Shown in pieces: positions 17,012-25,375 of a DNA stretch of 38,163 nt. Every line of letters begins with the position of its first letter. The stretch's first letter is position 1. This DNA comes from DASRTE01 sp035656095 (lineage in GTDB: Bacteria; Actinomycetota; Actinomycetes; Jiangellales; Jiangellaceae). Both the position numbers and the translations under genes were made by a program. The stretch covers positions 1 through 38,163 of the forward strand of contig DASRTE010000047.1 of the NCBI GenBank assembly GCA_035656095.1, read 5' to 3'. The notes under the pieces were generated by a model. That model saw only the letters and a list, made by a program, of their open reading frames with translations, did no database searches and had not been told where the DNA came from.

Positions 17012-17097
17012 CGCCAGGCGAGCCGGCCACGCCGCGTCCGGCAGGTGTCCCGACCGACGCAGAGTTCGACGCCGCCCGGGCAACGCTGCCTGCCTGA
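17008..17097 (+). CDS. 29-residue SHOCT-like micro-ORF
   Basis: The ATG overlaps the stop of the preceding gene (ATGA). The peptide ends GVPTDAEFDAARATLPA, resembling the second half of the SHOCT domain (GxxTxxEFxxxKAxLL) found at the C-termini of bacterial membrane proteins. It may be a translationally coupled accessory peptide, or the tail of an ancestral longer protein. It sits between a DUF7144 gene and the transporter with no gaps. Codon use is GC-rich like its neighbours. Confidence 0.45.
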   Translation: MTPGEPATPRPAGVPTDAEFDAARATLPA

Positions 17098-17105
17098 GGA
17101 CGCGC

Positions 17106-18254
17106 ATGACTCACCCCGGCGCGGACCGGACGACCCGGGTTCGTGACCTCCCACCCATGAGTCACTACGCCCGCGTCGCGGCGGTGGTCATAGGCGTGAT
17201 CGCGTTGGCGCTGCTCGCCTGGACCACCCGCGGCGTGCTGTTGATGATCTTCGGTGGCTTTCTGCTCGCCGCGGGCCTCGATCCCATGGTGCGGAACCTC
17301 GAACGGCGAGGGATGCGACGGGGGTCGGCGGTGTTCCTCGTCGTTGTGGTGATCGTGGCCGGCCTGATCGCCTTCGTGGTAGTGGCGCTACGCCCGGCGA
17401 TCGTCCAGGCGGCGGAGTTCCTGCTGGCGATCCCCGACCTGCTGGCGCAGCTGGCCGAGCGGTTCGGCGACTCGAATCTGGCCGACTACCTGGCCAGCCC
17501 GGAGTTCGCGGACGAGGTGCGCGGTGCGATCGACAGCATCGTCGGGTTCGCGGCCGAAGGCGTCGGCGCCGTTCTCGGAGTGCTGTCCGGTGCCGCCGGT
17601 GCCGTGTTCACGGCGTTCACGGTCGGCGCGATCACCGTGTACCTCATGCTGGCGCTCCCGCGTATCAAGGCCTTCTGCGGACGTGCTCTCGGTGACGAGC
17701 AGCGCGTTGGTGTCTTCTCGGAGGCACTGCGGCGGATCGGTGGCTACGTCACCGGGCAACTCGGCATCTGCGCGTGCGCGGGTGTCACCTCCGGCATCGT
17801 CTTCCTCCTTCTGGACATGCCCTTTCCGGCGCTGCTGGCGTTGATCGTCGCCGTTCTCGACGCCGTGCCGCAGGTGGGCGCGACGATGGGGGCGATCATC
17901 GCGACGATCGCCGCGCTCACGGTTGGTGTCGGCACGGCGGTGGTCGTCGTGGTCTTCTTCGTGATCTACCAGCAGCTCGAGAACTACGTCATTGCCCCGC
18001 GCGTGTTCGCTTCCGCGGTGTCGTTGACCCCGATGAGCGTGTTCCTCGCCGTACTGTTCGGCGGGACCGTCGGTGGCCTGCTCGGTGCCGTCATCGCACT
18101 GCCCGTCGCGGCATCGCTCACGGTCATCTTCCAGTACGTGTTCCGGGACCAGCTGGCGCAGATCGAAGGTCGAGACGTTCCCGAAGCGCTGGCACCGCCC
18201 GAGCCTCGTCCACGCCGGCGGCGTCGGAAGGTCGATAGCCTGCCGGCCGACTGA
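17106..18254 (+). CDS. AI-2E/PerM-family membrane transporter
   Basis: The 382-residue protein has the PF01594 (AI-2E transporter, former UPF0118) layout. Two N-terminal helices (VVIGVIALALLAWTT; VLLMIFGGFLLAAGLDPMV) are followed by a third, then a long amphipathic loop (~residues 100-155). A C-terminal bundle includes LLALIVAVLDAVPQVGATMG and YQQLENYVIAPRVF, the family's best-conserved segments. Proteins of this family export autoinducer-2 or act as cation/proton antiporters; substrate cannot be told from sequence. A GAGGA site lies six bases before the ATG. Last gene of the operon beginning at 16583. Confidence 0.88.
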   Translation: MTHPGADRTTRVRDLPPMSHYARVAAVVIGVIALALLAWTTRGVLLMIFGGFLLAAGLDPMVRNLERRGMRRGSAVFLVVVVIVAGLIAFVVVALRPAIVQAAEFLLAIPDLLAQLAERFGDSNLADYLASPEFADEVRGAIDSIVGFAAEGVGAVLGVLSGAAGAVFTAFTVGAITVYLMLALPRIKAFCGRALGDEQRVGVFSEALRRIGGYVTGQLGICACAGVTSGIVFLLLDMPFPALLALIVAVLDAVPQVGATMGAIIATIAALTVGVGTAVVVVVFFVIYQQLENYVIAPRVFASAVSLTPMSVFLAVLFGGTVGGLLGAVIALPVAASLTVIFQYVFRDQLAQIEGRDVPEALAPPEPRPRRRRRKVDSLPAD

Positions 18255-18281
18255 TCGGCGGACCGTCGTCGCTCCAGTTGC

Positions 18282-20525
18282 CTACTGTCGGGCCATCGCG
18301 ATGTGGTAGCGCTCCTCCGGAGCGACGAGGTGGTCGGCGTCTGTGGCGTCGTCGCCCAGAGATCTGAACCCACTTGACCCGGCCGGTGAAGGTGGTCTCG
18401 TGTGGGCCGAGGTCGTCGGTCACGGGCGTGCCGGTGTCGCTGCCGACGTCTGCCGTTTCGTCGGCCGAGAACACCATCGGTACGGTCCCGTCCACCCGGC
18501 CGTCGCCCACCTTCGTCCCGTCGACATAGAGCGTCACCTGCCCACCCTTGCCGAGCCCGCCGCCGTCGTAGGCGAACTCGACCCGGAGCTGGTGCTCGCC
18601 GGCGGGGACGGGGTCGGGACCGTGGACCTTGAACCGCTGCAGCCCGAACAGGTTGTAGCAGTGGGCCGGCCTACCGCCGGTGAGGTACAGGCTCCAGCCG
18701 CCGAAGGCTCCGCCCTGGGCGACGATCGTGCCGTTCGCCCCGCCGTCCGGAACGACGATCTCGGCTGTGACGGCGTACGACTTGTTCTTCATGACCACGA
18801 GCGAGTTCTCGCTCAACCGGCCCATCCCGCCGAACAGGATCTGGGTGTTCCCGTGGACGAGCTGCGGGCGGCCGGCGATGTCGGCGTTGAACCGCTCGAC
18901 CCGGCGGTCGTCGAGCGGCAACACGTTGTACTTGGCGGCCTCGATGAGGAAGAGCCGTTGGAGATGGGCCAGCTTGTCCGGCTGCTCGGCGGCCAGGTTC
19001 CGGGCTTGGGTCCAGTCGTCGGGGCCGTAGAGCTCCCAGATGTCGTCGTCCAACGCGGGCAGCGGGCTGGTGGGATCCCACGGGGTGCTGTGCCGGGTGA
19101 CCGCCGTCCAGCCCTGGTGGTAGATGCCGCGGTTGACGAACATCTCGAAGTACTGCGTTGTGTGCCGGTCGGCGGCCACGGCGTCGTCGAAGGAGTAGAC
19201 CATCGAGACACCTTCGAGCGGCGCCTGCTGGATGCCGTTGACGAACGACGGCGCCGGGAGTCCGGCGGCCTCGAGCACCGTCGGCGCCACGTCGATCACG
19301 TGGTGGAACTGGTGGCGGACCTCGCCGCGTGCGGTGAAACCGTTCGGCCAGTGGACGACCGTTCCATTGCGAGTGCCACCCCAGTGCGATGCGACCTGCT
19401 TGGTCCACTGGTACGGCGTGTCCGTGGCGTGGGCCCAGCCCACCGCGTAGTGGTTGTATGCCGTTGTCGCCGATGATGCAGTAGACCAGCGTGTCGTCGA
19501 GCACCTCGAGTTCGCTCAGCGTTTCGATCAGACGCCCGACATGGTGGTCGGTGTGCTCCATGAACCCGGCGTAGACCTCCATCTGGCGGGCGAGCACCGG
19601 CTTCAGGTCGTCGGGCATGTCCTCCCAGGCCGGAATCTCGGCCGGGCGGGCGGTCAGCTCGGCGTCGGCAGGAACCACCCCCAGCTCCTTCTGGCGGGCG
19701 AAGGTGCGTTCGCGCAGCGCATCCCAGCCGTCGTCGAAACGGCCCTTGTACCTGTCGGACCATTCAGTGGGCACATGGTGCGGCGCATGTGTGGCGCCCG
19801 GCGCGTAGTAGACGAAGAACGGCTTGTCCGGCATGAGCGCCTTCTGCTGCCGGACCCACTCGATCGCCCGGTCGGTCATGTCGTCGGTGAAGTGGTAGCC
19901 CTCCTCCGGCGTGCGGTCGGGCTCGACGGGGACGGTGTCGCGGTGGATTGCCGGCGCGTACTGGTTAGTCTCGCCCCCGATGAACCCGTAGAAGTGCTCG
20001 AAACCATTGCCCGGGCTGGGCCAGCGGTCGAACGGTCCCATCGGGCTGGTCTCCCAGACCGGGACCTCGTGGCACTTGCCGAAGTGGGCGGTCGAATACC
20101 CGTTCAGCTTGAGCGTCTCGGCGAGCGGCGCCTTGTTCTTCGGCCGCAGCGAGCTGTATCCGGGCGCCGATGTCGCGATCTCGGTGATCCCGCCCATCCC
20201 CACCGAGTGGTGGTTGCGTCCGCTCAGCAGCGCCGCTCGCGTCGGGAGCAGAGCGCCGTGGTGTGGAACCGCGTGTACCTCAGGCCGTCTGCGGCGAGCC
20301 GTTCGAACGTCGGCGTGTTGCACGGCCCGCCGAAGGCACTCGACGCTCCGTAACCGACGTCGTCCAGGAGCACCACCAGCACGTTCGGGGCACCGGCCGG
20401 CGGCCGTAGCGGCACGATCGGCGGGTAGGACGTGTCCGGTCCTTGGTGTCGTACGTGGTCAGGCCGACGTGCGCCGTCTCCGGGATCGGCAGGGTTTCGC
20501 GTCCGAGCTGATGGCTCTCAGGCAT
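18282..20525 (-). pseudogene. arylsulfatase, four lesions including one in the formylglycine motif
   Basis: Type I sulfatase read from an ATG with GGAGG upstream. The N-terminal MPESHQLGRETLPIPE stays in frame until about 20440, where one base is missing; the next frame gives NVLVVLLDDVGYG (metal Asp pair). A second break at about 20245 cuts the signature C-S-P-T-R-A-A-L-L-S-G-R after the Cys and Ser, consistent with loss of one C from a CCCC run. The third, near 19461, joins CIIGDNG directly to YNHYAVGWAHATDTPYQWTKQ, and about 40 codons normal for the family are missing. A fourth near 18360 separates VKWVQI from GDDATDADHLVAPEE, ending at the TAG at 18284-18282. The C-terminal lectin-like part is otherwise intact. 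Confidence 0.85.
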
Positions 20526-20641
20526 GCGGGCCTTCCTCCAGTCGCGGGCCAATAGCGGCAGCCGGACGGCGATGTCACGGCTGTCCCCCGCCCTGCGGGC
20601 CACCCACGCATCTACTGTGTGCGACTCCGGTCGTGGAGTGC

Positions 20642-20660
20642 TTCACCCGCATCGGGTGAG
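20642..20660. promoter_or_regulatory. palindrome site 3, TTCACCC-N5-GGGTGAG
   Basis: Core TCACCC-GCATC-GGGTGA between the divergent sulfatase gene (start 117 bases away on the minus strand) and the GAP remnant/DUF7144 gene (71 bases to the first ATG). A GATCAT hexamer lies 24 bases after the core. GGGTGAGGC is shared with site 2. Confidence 0.65.
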
Positions 20661-20731
20661 GCAGCGCGACATACGGGCGCACGATCATGGTCACGGCCAC
20701 AGGGCGCCGCTTCACTCGGAGGTGGAGGCAC

Positions 20732-20797
20732 ATGGGTGAGGCGATCGGCGACGTCCTCTCGTTCGGCGTCGGTGTCGCACTGAGCCCGATACCCATG
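20732..20797 (+). pseudogene. N-terminal remnant of a GAP/Sap-family membrane protein
   Basis: Twenty-two codons starting at an ATG behind a strong GGAGGTGGAGG site read MGEAIGDVLSFGVGVALSPIP, the typical start of GAP-family (sulfolipid-1-addressing, PF11139) membrane proteins, which normally run to over 200 residues. Similarity stops abruptly after SPIP. The reading frame stays open into the downstream DUF7144 gene at 20852, so the ribosome could make a 174-residue fusion. It looks like the scar of a deletion that removed almost the whole GAP gene. Confidence 0.6.
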
Positions 20798-20851
20798 ACA
20801 GACGACGGGACGCGCGACCGCGCATCCCGACGAACCGGAAGGGGAAAGGAC

Positions 20852-21256
20852 ATGAGTACAGAGTCGAGGATCGAGCCGACCGGGTGGGTCGGCTGGGTCT
20901 GGTTCGCCGGCATCATGCTGATCACGATCGGGTTGATGGACGCGTTCCAGGGTCTGATCGCCCTGTTCAACGACACGTTCGCGGTCGCCGTCGAGGCCGG
21001 CGTGCTGGTCGTCGACCTGACCACCTGGGGCTGGATCCATGTCATCCTGGGTGTCGTGCTGATCCTGACCGGCATCGGCGTGCTCGGCGGCAACAATTGG
21101 GCCCGGGTCTTGGGCGTGATCTTCGTGATCATCAACTTGCTGGCCCAGCTGTCGGTGATCGGCATCTACCCGTGGTGGGCCACGATCGTGATCATCCTGG
21201 ACGTCCTGGTGATCTACGCACTGGTCGTGCATGGCGGCGAGGCTGCGGCCGTCTAA
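20852..21256 (+). CDS. DUF7144-type four-helix membrane protein, copy 2
   Basis: The 134-residue paralogue of the gene at 16583 has four predicted membrane helices (GWVWFAGIMLITIGLMDAF; WGWIHVILGVVLILTGIGVL; ARVLGVIFVIINLLAQLSVI; WWATIVIILDVLVIYALVVHG) and the same TGWVGWxWFAG and DLTTWGW motifs. The ATG at 20852 follows AAAGGA. A longer in-frame start at 20732 would add 40 residues derived from a GAP-family remnant. Function unknown; position behind palindrome site 3 suggests co-regulation with copy 1. The stop overlaps the converging oxidoreductase gene. Confidence 0.85.
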   Translation: MSTESRIEPTGWVGWVWFAGIMLITIGLMDAFQGLIALFNDTFAVAVEAGVLVVDLTTWGWIHVILGVVLILTGIGVLGGNNWARVLGVIFVIINLLAQLSVIGIYPWWATIVIILDVLVIYALVVHGGEAAAV

Positions 21257-23526
21257 CCCTTCGGCTCGAGCCGGACGACGACGGACTTCGATGCCGGGGT
21301 CCCGCTGACCTCGGCCGTGTGGTCCAGCGGTACCAGCACGTTCGTCTCCGGGAAGTACGCGGCGGCACACCCACGGGCTGTCGGGTAGGCCACGACCCGG
21401 AACCCGGCAGCCCGGCGGTCGCCGTCGGCCCATTCGCTGACCACGTCGACGATCGACGCATCCTCGATGTCGAGCTCCGCCAGGTCGTCGGGATGGACGA
21501 ACACGACGCGGCGCCCGCCGTGGATGCCGCGATAGCGGTCGTCCATGCCGTAGATGGTCGTGTTGAACTGGTCATGCGAGCGGACGGTCTGCAGGATGAG
21601 CCGGCCTGGTGGCACCCGCAGGACCTCGACCGGGTTCGCGGTGAACAGCGCCTTCCCCGACGGCGTCGGGAACCGAAGCTCATCCCGCGGCGGATGAGGG
21701 AGCACGAATCCGCCGGGTGTGGCGGCGCGCCCCTCGAAGTCCTCGAACCCGGGCACCACCCGCGAGATGCGGTCGCGGACGGCGGCGTAGTCGGCCGCCA
21801 GTGCCTCCCATGGGGTCGGGTCGTCGGGACCGAGGACGCGACGCGCCAGCCCGCAGACGATGGCCACCTCGCTGCGCAGGGCCGGTGAGGCGGGCCGAAG
21901 AGCGCCGCGCGAGCTGTGGACGACGCTCATCGAGTCCTCGACCGTGACGAACTGCTCGCCACCCGCCTGCACGTCGACCTCGGTGCGGCCGAGGCAGGGC
22001 AAGATCAACGAACGTCGGCCGGCCAGGGCGTGCGAACGGTTGAGCTTGGTCGAGACGTGCACGGTCAGCGGAACCTGTCGCAACGCCGCCGACGTGACGG
22101 CGGAGTCGGGTGTGGCTGCGGCGAAGTTGCCGCCGAGCGCCATGAAGACGCGGACAGCGCCGTCGCGCATCGCCCGGATCGCGTCGACGGTGTCGTATCC
22201 GTGCTCGCGGGGCGGGTCGAACCCGAACTCGGCGCGCAGGGCGTCGAGGAACGCCGCGGGAGCCTTCTCCCAGATGCCCATGGTGCGGTCACCCTGGACG
22301 TTGCTGTGGCCGCGGACCGGGCAGGCGCCGGCGCCCGGGCGGCCGATGCTGCCGCGGAGCAACAGGAAGTTGACGATCTCGCGGATCGTGGGTACCGCCT
22401 GCCGGTGCTGGGTCAGCCCCATGGCCCAGCACACGATGACACGGCGCGCCCTGCGGACCTCGGCAGCGAACGTGTCGATCTCCGTGCGGGTCAGTCCGGT
22501 GGCGTCGCGCACGTCGGCCCAGTCCAGTTCCCCCCAGGTGGCCGCAACCTCGTCGAAGCCCGCCGTGTAGGTGCGGATGAACTCGTGGTCGATGTCGCCG
22601 GACTCGACCAGCAGCCGATTCACGGACTGGAAGAACGCCAGGTCGCCGGCCAGTCGGATCTGCAGGAACACGTCCGCCAGCGGGATGCCGCGGCCGAGCA
22701 GGCCATCGATACGCTGAGGGTTCTTGAAGCGGATCAGCCCAGCCTCCGGCAGCGGGTTCACCGCGACGATCCGTGCACCTCGGCGTTTGGCCTGTTCGAG
22801 AGCCGTGAGCATGCGTGGATGGTTCGTCCCGGGATTCTGGCCGACGATCACGATCAGCTCGGCGTGGTCGGTGATGTCGGTCAGGGACACGCTGCCCTTG
22901 CCCACGCCGAGGGTCTGCGACAGCGCCGCACCCGAGGACTCGTGGCACATGTTCGAACAGTCCGGCAGGTTGTTGGTGCCGAGCTTGCGGGCGAGCAGCT
23001 GATAGAGGAACGCAGCCTCGTTGCTGGTCCGGCCGGAGGTGTAGAACACCGCCTGGTCCGGGGTCTCCATCGCGGCCACCTCGGCGGCGACGATGCCGAA
23101 GGCGTCGGCCCACGGCACCGGCCGGTAGTGGTCGTCTCCGGCCTCGCGCAGGACCGGTTCGGTGAGCCGTCCCTGCTGGCCGAGCCAGTGGTCCGACCTG
23201 GTCGCGAGTTCGGTGACCGGGTGCGCAGCGAAGAACTCCGACCCGACGCGGCGGACGGTCGACTCCTCGGCCACCGCCTTGGCACCGTTCTCGCAGAACT
23301 CGACCAGGTGGGGTTTGTCCGACTCCGGCCACGCGCAGCCGGGACAGTCGAAGCCGCGCTGCTGGTTGACCAGGCGGAGGGTCCGGACTCCGCGTGCCAC
23401 ACCTGCCTGCTGGAGAACCGGACGCAGGCCGTGCCGAATCCCCGCCAGGCCGGCTGCGCTGCGTTGCGGCGGCTCGACGCGCAGGTTCTCGTCGCCGACG
23501 TCGTCGACCGGCGGCCTGGCCGTCAT
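21253..23526 (-). CDS. FdhF/YdeP-family molybdopterin oxidoreductase
   Basis: A 757-residue molybdopterin-guanine-dinucleotide enzyme of the YdeP branch. GFDCPGCAWPES near residue 58-69 replaces the four-Cys iron-sulfur box of classical formate dehydrogenase. SNMCHESSGAALSQTLG (~190-210), IVIVGQNPGTNHPRM, CWAMGLTQHRQAVPTIREI (~365-385), GHSNVQGDRTMGIW (~410-425) and a C-terminal RSHDQFNTTIYGMDDRYRG (MopB-binding domain) complete the fold. The substrate is not established; E. coli YdeP has been linked to acid resistance. An fdhD gene at 25847 probably supplies the sulfuration step. No electron-transfer subunits are present. Confidence 0.9.
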   Translation of the reverse strand: MTARPPVDDVGDENLRVEPPQRSAAGLAGIRHGLRPVLQQAGVARGVRTLRLVNQQRGFDCPGCAWPESDKPHLVEFCENGAKAVAEESTVRRVGSEFFAAHPVTELATRSDHWLGQQGRLTEPVLREAGDDHYRPVPWADAFGIVAAEVAAMETPDQAVFYTSGRTSNEAAFLYQLLARKLGTNNLPDCSNMCHESSGAALSQTLGVGKGSVSLTDITDHAELIVIVGQNPGTNHPRMLTALEQAKRRGARIVAVNPLPEAGLIRFKNPQRIDGLLGRGIPLADVFLQIRLAGDLAFFQSVNRLLVESGDIDHEFIRTYTAGFDEVAATWGELDWADVRDATGLTRTEIDTFAAEVRRARRVIVCWAMGLTQHRQAVPTIREIVNFLLLRGSIGRPGAGACPVRGHSNVQGDRTMGIWEKAPAAFLDALRAEFGFDPPREHGYDTVDAIRAMRDGAVRVFMALGGNFAAATPDSAVTSAALRQVPLTVHVSTKLNRSHALAGRRSLILPCLGRTEVDVQAGGEQFVTVEDSMSVVHSSRGALRPASPALRSEVAIVCGLARRVLGPDDPTPWEALAADYAAVRDRISRVVPGFEDFEGRAATPGGFVLPHPPRDELRFPTPSGKALFTANPVEVLRVPPGRLILQTVRSHDQFNTTIYGMDDRYRGIHGGRRVVFVHPDDLAELDIEDASIVDVVSEWADGDRRAAGFRVVAYPTARGCAAAYFPETNVLVPLDHTAEVSGTPASKSVVVRLEPKG

Positions 23527-23644
23527 GAGACGACCGTACGACTACCGGCGCCCGATCACGAGGTCGATGGTCCGGCCTGCGCCCCGACGTCGCGTCGGCC
23601 GCATCCGTCGACGGTGCCCGCCCCCGTCGCCGTCGGTAGCGCCG

Positions 23645-23899
23645 TCAGACGACCGGGCCGCGGCCCGCGACGGAGTCGCCGATGTCGGCGATCGCCCGCA
23701 TCATCTGCCCGAGGGCGATCGGCCAGGAGGCGAGGAAGAGCGCAATGGGCGTTCCGATGAAGATCACGCCGAGCGTGGGCCAGAAGCCTTCCGCCTCGAC
23801 CGCCCAAATCACGGCGCTGATCGCGACCAGGATCAGTGACACCACCCCGATGACGACCAGCGCGAACGACCAGGTACGCAGCGTGGCGTATTGAGTCAT
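23645..23899 (-). CDS. 84-residue membrane protein with two helices
   Basis: MTQYATLRTWSF leads into a first membrane helix (ALVVIGVVSLILVAISAVIW). A short loop is followed by a second helix (LGVIFIGTPIALFLASWPIAL) and a charged tail (MMRAIADIGDSVAG). No family is recognised. Palindrome site 4 lies 36 bases before its ATG, with a CTACAC hexamer seven bases before the ATG, suggesting an activator-dependent, nearly leaderless promoter. It stands alone between the oxidoreductase and the FGE operon. Confidence 0.72.
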   Translation of the reverse strand: MTQYATLRTWSFALVVIGVVSLILVAISAVIWAVEAEGFWPTLGVIFIGTPIALFLASWPIALGQMMRAIADIGDSVAGRGPVV

Positions 23900-23934
23900 G
23901 GCTCACGTGTAGCGCCACACGGCCCTGCACGTCG

Positions 23935-23951
23935 TCACCCGATCGGGGTGA
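23935..23951. promoter_or_regulatory. palindrome site 4, TCACCC-N5-GGGTGA
   Basis: Core TCACCC-GATCG-GGGTGA, perfect six-base arms with the same 5-base centre as the other three sites. It lies upstream of the 84-residue membrane protein gene, reading to the left. A CTACAC -10-like hexamer begins 22 bases beyond the core, which would place the palindrome just upstream of or over the -35. Confidence 0.65.
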
Positions 23952-23966
23952 TCTGACGTGTGGGCG

Positions 23967-24464
23967 TCAATGGCTGACCGCGACCTTGAGTACGACCAGC
24001 GCGACGCCGAGCACGAGGTTGACTGCGACCCAGATCAAGGTGACCCGCAACGATGCGCCCGCCTGACGGGTCGCTGCGACCGCCCATCCGACCTGCCCGA
24101 CCAGGGCGGTGACGAAGGCCCACCACGCCGCCGCGGTATGAGACAGGCCGAACGCCGCGGCGACGAGGGCGGCCGCGGCGGGCGGCACCGCCGCCAGCAG
24201 GATGGGGCTCTCCTGGCGAGCGCTGTGCAGGAGCGACGTCCGGCCGATCCGGCCGTCGACGGCATGAGCAAGGCTGCGTGCGTAGACGTGCATGATCCAG
24301 AACACCGCACCGGTCGCCAGCAGCACGAGCGCGAGGTCGCGGGGTCGTACGGACTCCTGCAACGGACTCTGGCCGACGACCACGGAGGCGGCCAGCAACG
24401 AGCCATACACCGCACCGGCCGTGTCGATGCGGTCGTACCACGTGTCCGCGTCGGTCCAGGTCAT
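23967..24464 (-). CDS. 165-residue four-helix membrane protein
   Basis: The ATG overlaps the TGA of the formylglycine-generating enzyme gene (ATGA), so it is translated with it. A hydrophilic N-terminus (MTWTDADTWYDRIDTAGAVYG) is followed by about four helices (LALVLLATGAVFWIMHVYA; PILLAAVPPAAAALVAAAFG; WWAFVTALVGQVGWAVAA; VTLIWVAVNLVLGVALVVL). No named family recognised. Longer readings from 24794 cover the antisense or shadow of the FGE gene and are not real. Confidence 0.75.
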   Translation of the reverse strand: MTWTDADTWYDRIDTAGAVYGSLLAASVVVGQSPLQESVRPRDLALVLLATGAVFWIMHVYARSLAHAVDGRIGRTSLLHSARQESPILLAAVPPAAAALVAAAFGLSHTAAAWWAFVTALVGQVGWAVAATRQAGASLRVTLIWVAVNLVLGVALVVLKVAVSH

Positions 24465-25366
24465 GGTCGCAACACGCACCGGAAGCCCAGATGACTGGTC
24501 GTACTCCGCACCGCATGCCCTTGTCGGGCCGCGGGCCGGTAGCGATGGCAGTACGACGGCGCGCAGATGTGCGATCCACCCTTCATCACCCGACGGTCCT
24601 GCTCGCCGACGTGCCCGAGGTCCGGCCCGCAACAGGCCGGCACCGGCGCGACGGGCCCGGTATGGTCGGCGGTCCACGGCGTGCGGGTCCACTCCCACAC
24701 GTTGCCGGCGACGTCGTACAGGCCGTAGCCGTTCGGCGGGAACCGGCGAACCGGCGACGTGCGGTCGAAGCCGTGCGGTCGGAGGTTCTCCCACGGGAAC
24801 CGGCCGTGCCAGGTGTTGGCCATGACCTTGCCGCGGGGCATGAACTCATCGCCCCAAGCGTAGGTCTGCCGGTCGAGCCCACCACGGGCGGCATGCTCCC
24901 ACTCGACCTCGGAGGGCAGATCCTTGCCGGCCCACGCGGCGTAGGCCAGCGCGTCCTCGTAACCCACGTGCACGACCGGGTGGAGATCACGGCCGTGCAG
25001 AGTGGAGGTGGGTCCCAGCGGATGCCTCCAGTCGGCGCCGGGAACCCAGGCCCACCAGTGCGTCCAGTCGTCCAGCGGCACCGGCCGGGGCGTCGGGGTG
25101 AACACCTGCGACCCGGCTACCAGGGCCTGCGGGTCGGCACCGGGGAAATCGGCGGGATCCGGCGCGTGCCCGGCGATCGTGACATGGCCGGTGTCCTTGA
25201 CGAAGCGGCGGAACTCGGCGTTGGTGACCGGGTGCTCGTCGACCCAGAGATCGTCGACGTCCACCTCGCGGACCGGGCGCTCCTCGGGGTAGAAGTCGTC
25301 GCTGCCCATGACGAACCTGCCCGCCGGCACGTAGACCATGTGCTTACGCAGACCCCCCGCCACCAC
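24461..25366 (-). CDS. formylglycine-generating enzyme (sulfatase maturase)
   Basis: The 301-residue protein belongs to the FGE-sulfatase/SUMF1 fold. It starts near VYVPAGRFVMGSDDFYPEERPV, then DDLWVDEHPVTNAEFRRFV, LPSEVEWEHAARGG (~165), NVWEWTRTPW (~225) and GGSHICAPSYCHRYRPAARQG near 263-283. The two Cys at about 268 and 273 correspond to the copper-binding catalytic pair that oxidises the sulfatase Cys to formylglycine. GTG at 25366 is taken; an ATG at about 25342 is also possible. The gene lies 10 bases after an NTF2-like gene and overlaps a membrane-protein gene. Its likely client, the arylsulfatase 4 kb away, is now disrupted, so the enzyme may serve sulfatases elsewhere. Confidence 0.92.
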   Translation of the reverse strand: MVAGGLRKHMVYVPAGRFVMGSDDFYPEERPVREVDVDDLWVDEHPVTNAEFRRFVKDTGHVTIAGHAPDPADFPGADPQALVAGSQVFTPTPRPVPLDDWTHWWAWVPGADWRHPLGPTSTLHGRDLHPVVHVGYEDALAYAAWAGKDLPSEVEWEHAARGGLDRQTYAWGDEFMPRGKVMANTWHGRFPWENLRPHGFDRTSPVRRFPPNGYGLYDVAGNVWEWTRTPWTADHTGPVAPVPACCGPDLGHVGEQDRRVMKGGSHICAPSYCHRYRPAARQGHAVRSTTSHLGFRCVLRP

Positions 25367-25375
25367 GGCGTAGCC

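Noticed and set aside
17106..17150. Possible fifth palindrome beginning TCACCC
   Set aside because: The expected right arm GGGTGA is absent at the 5-base spacing, and the site is within coding sequence.
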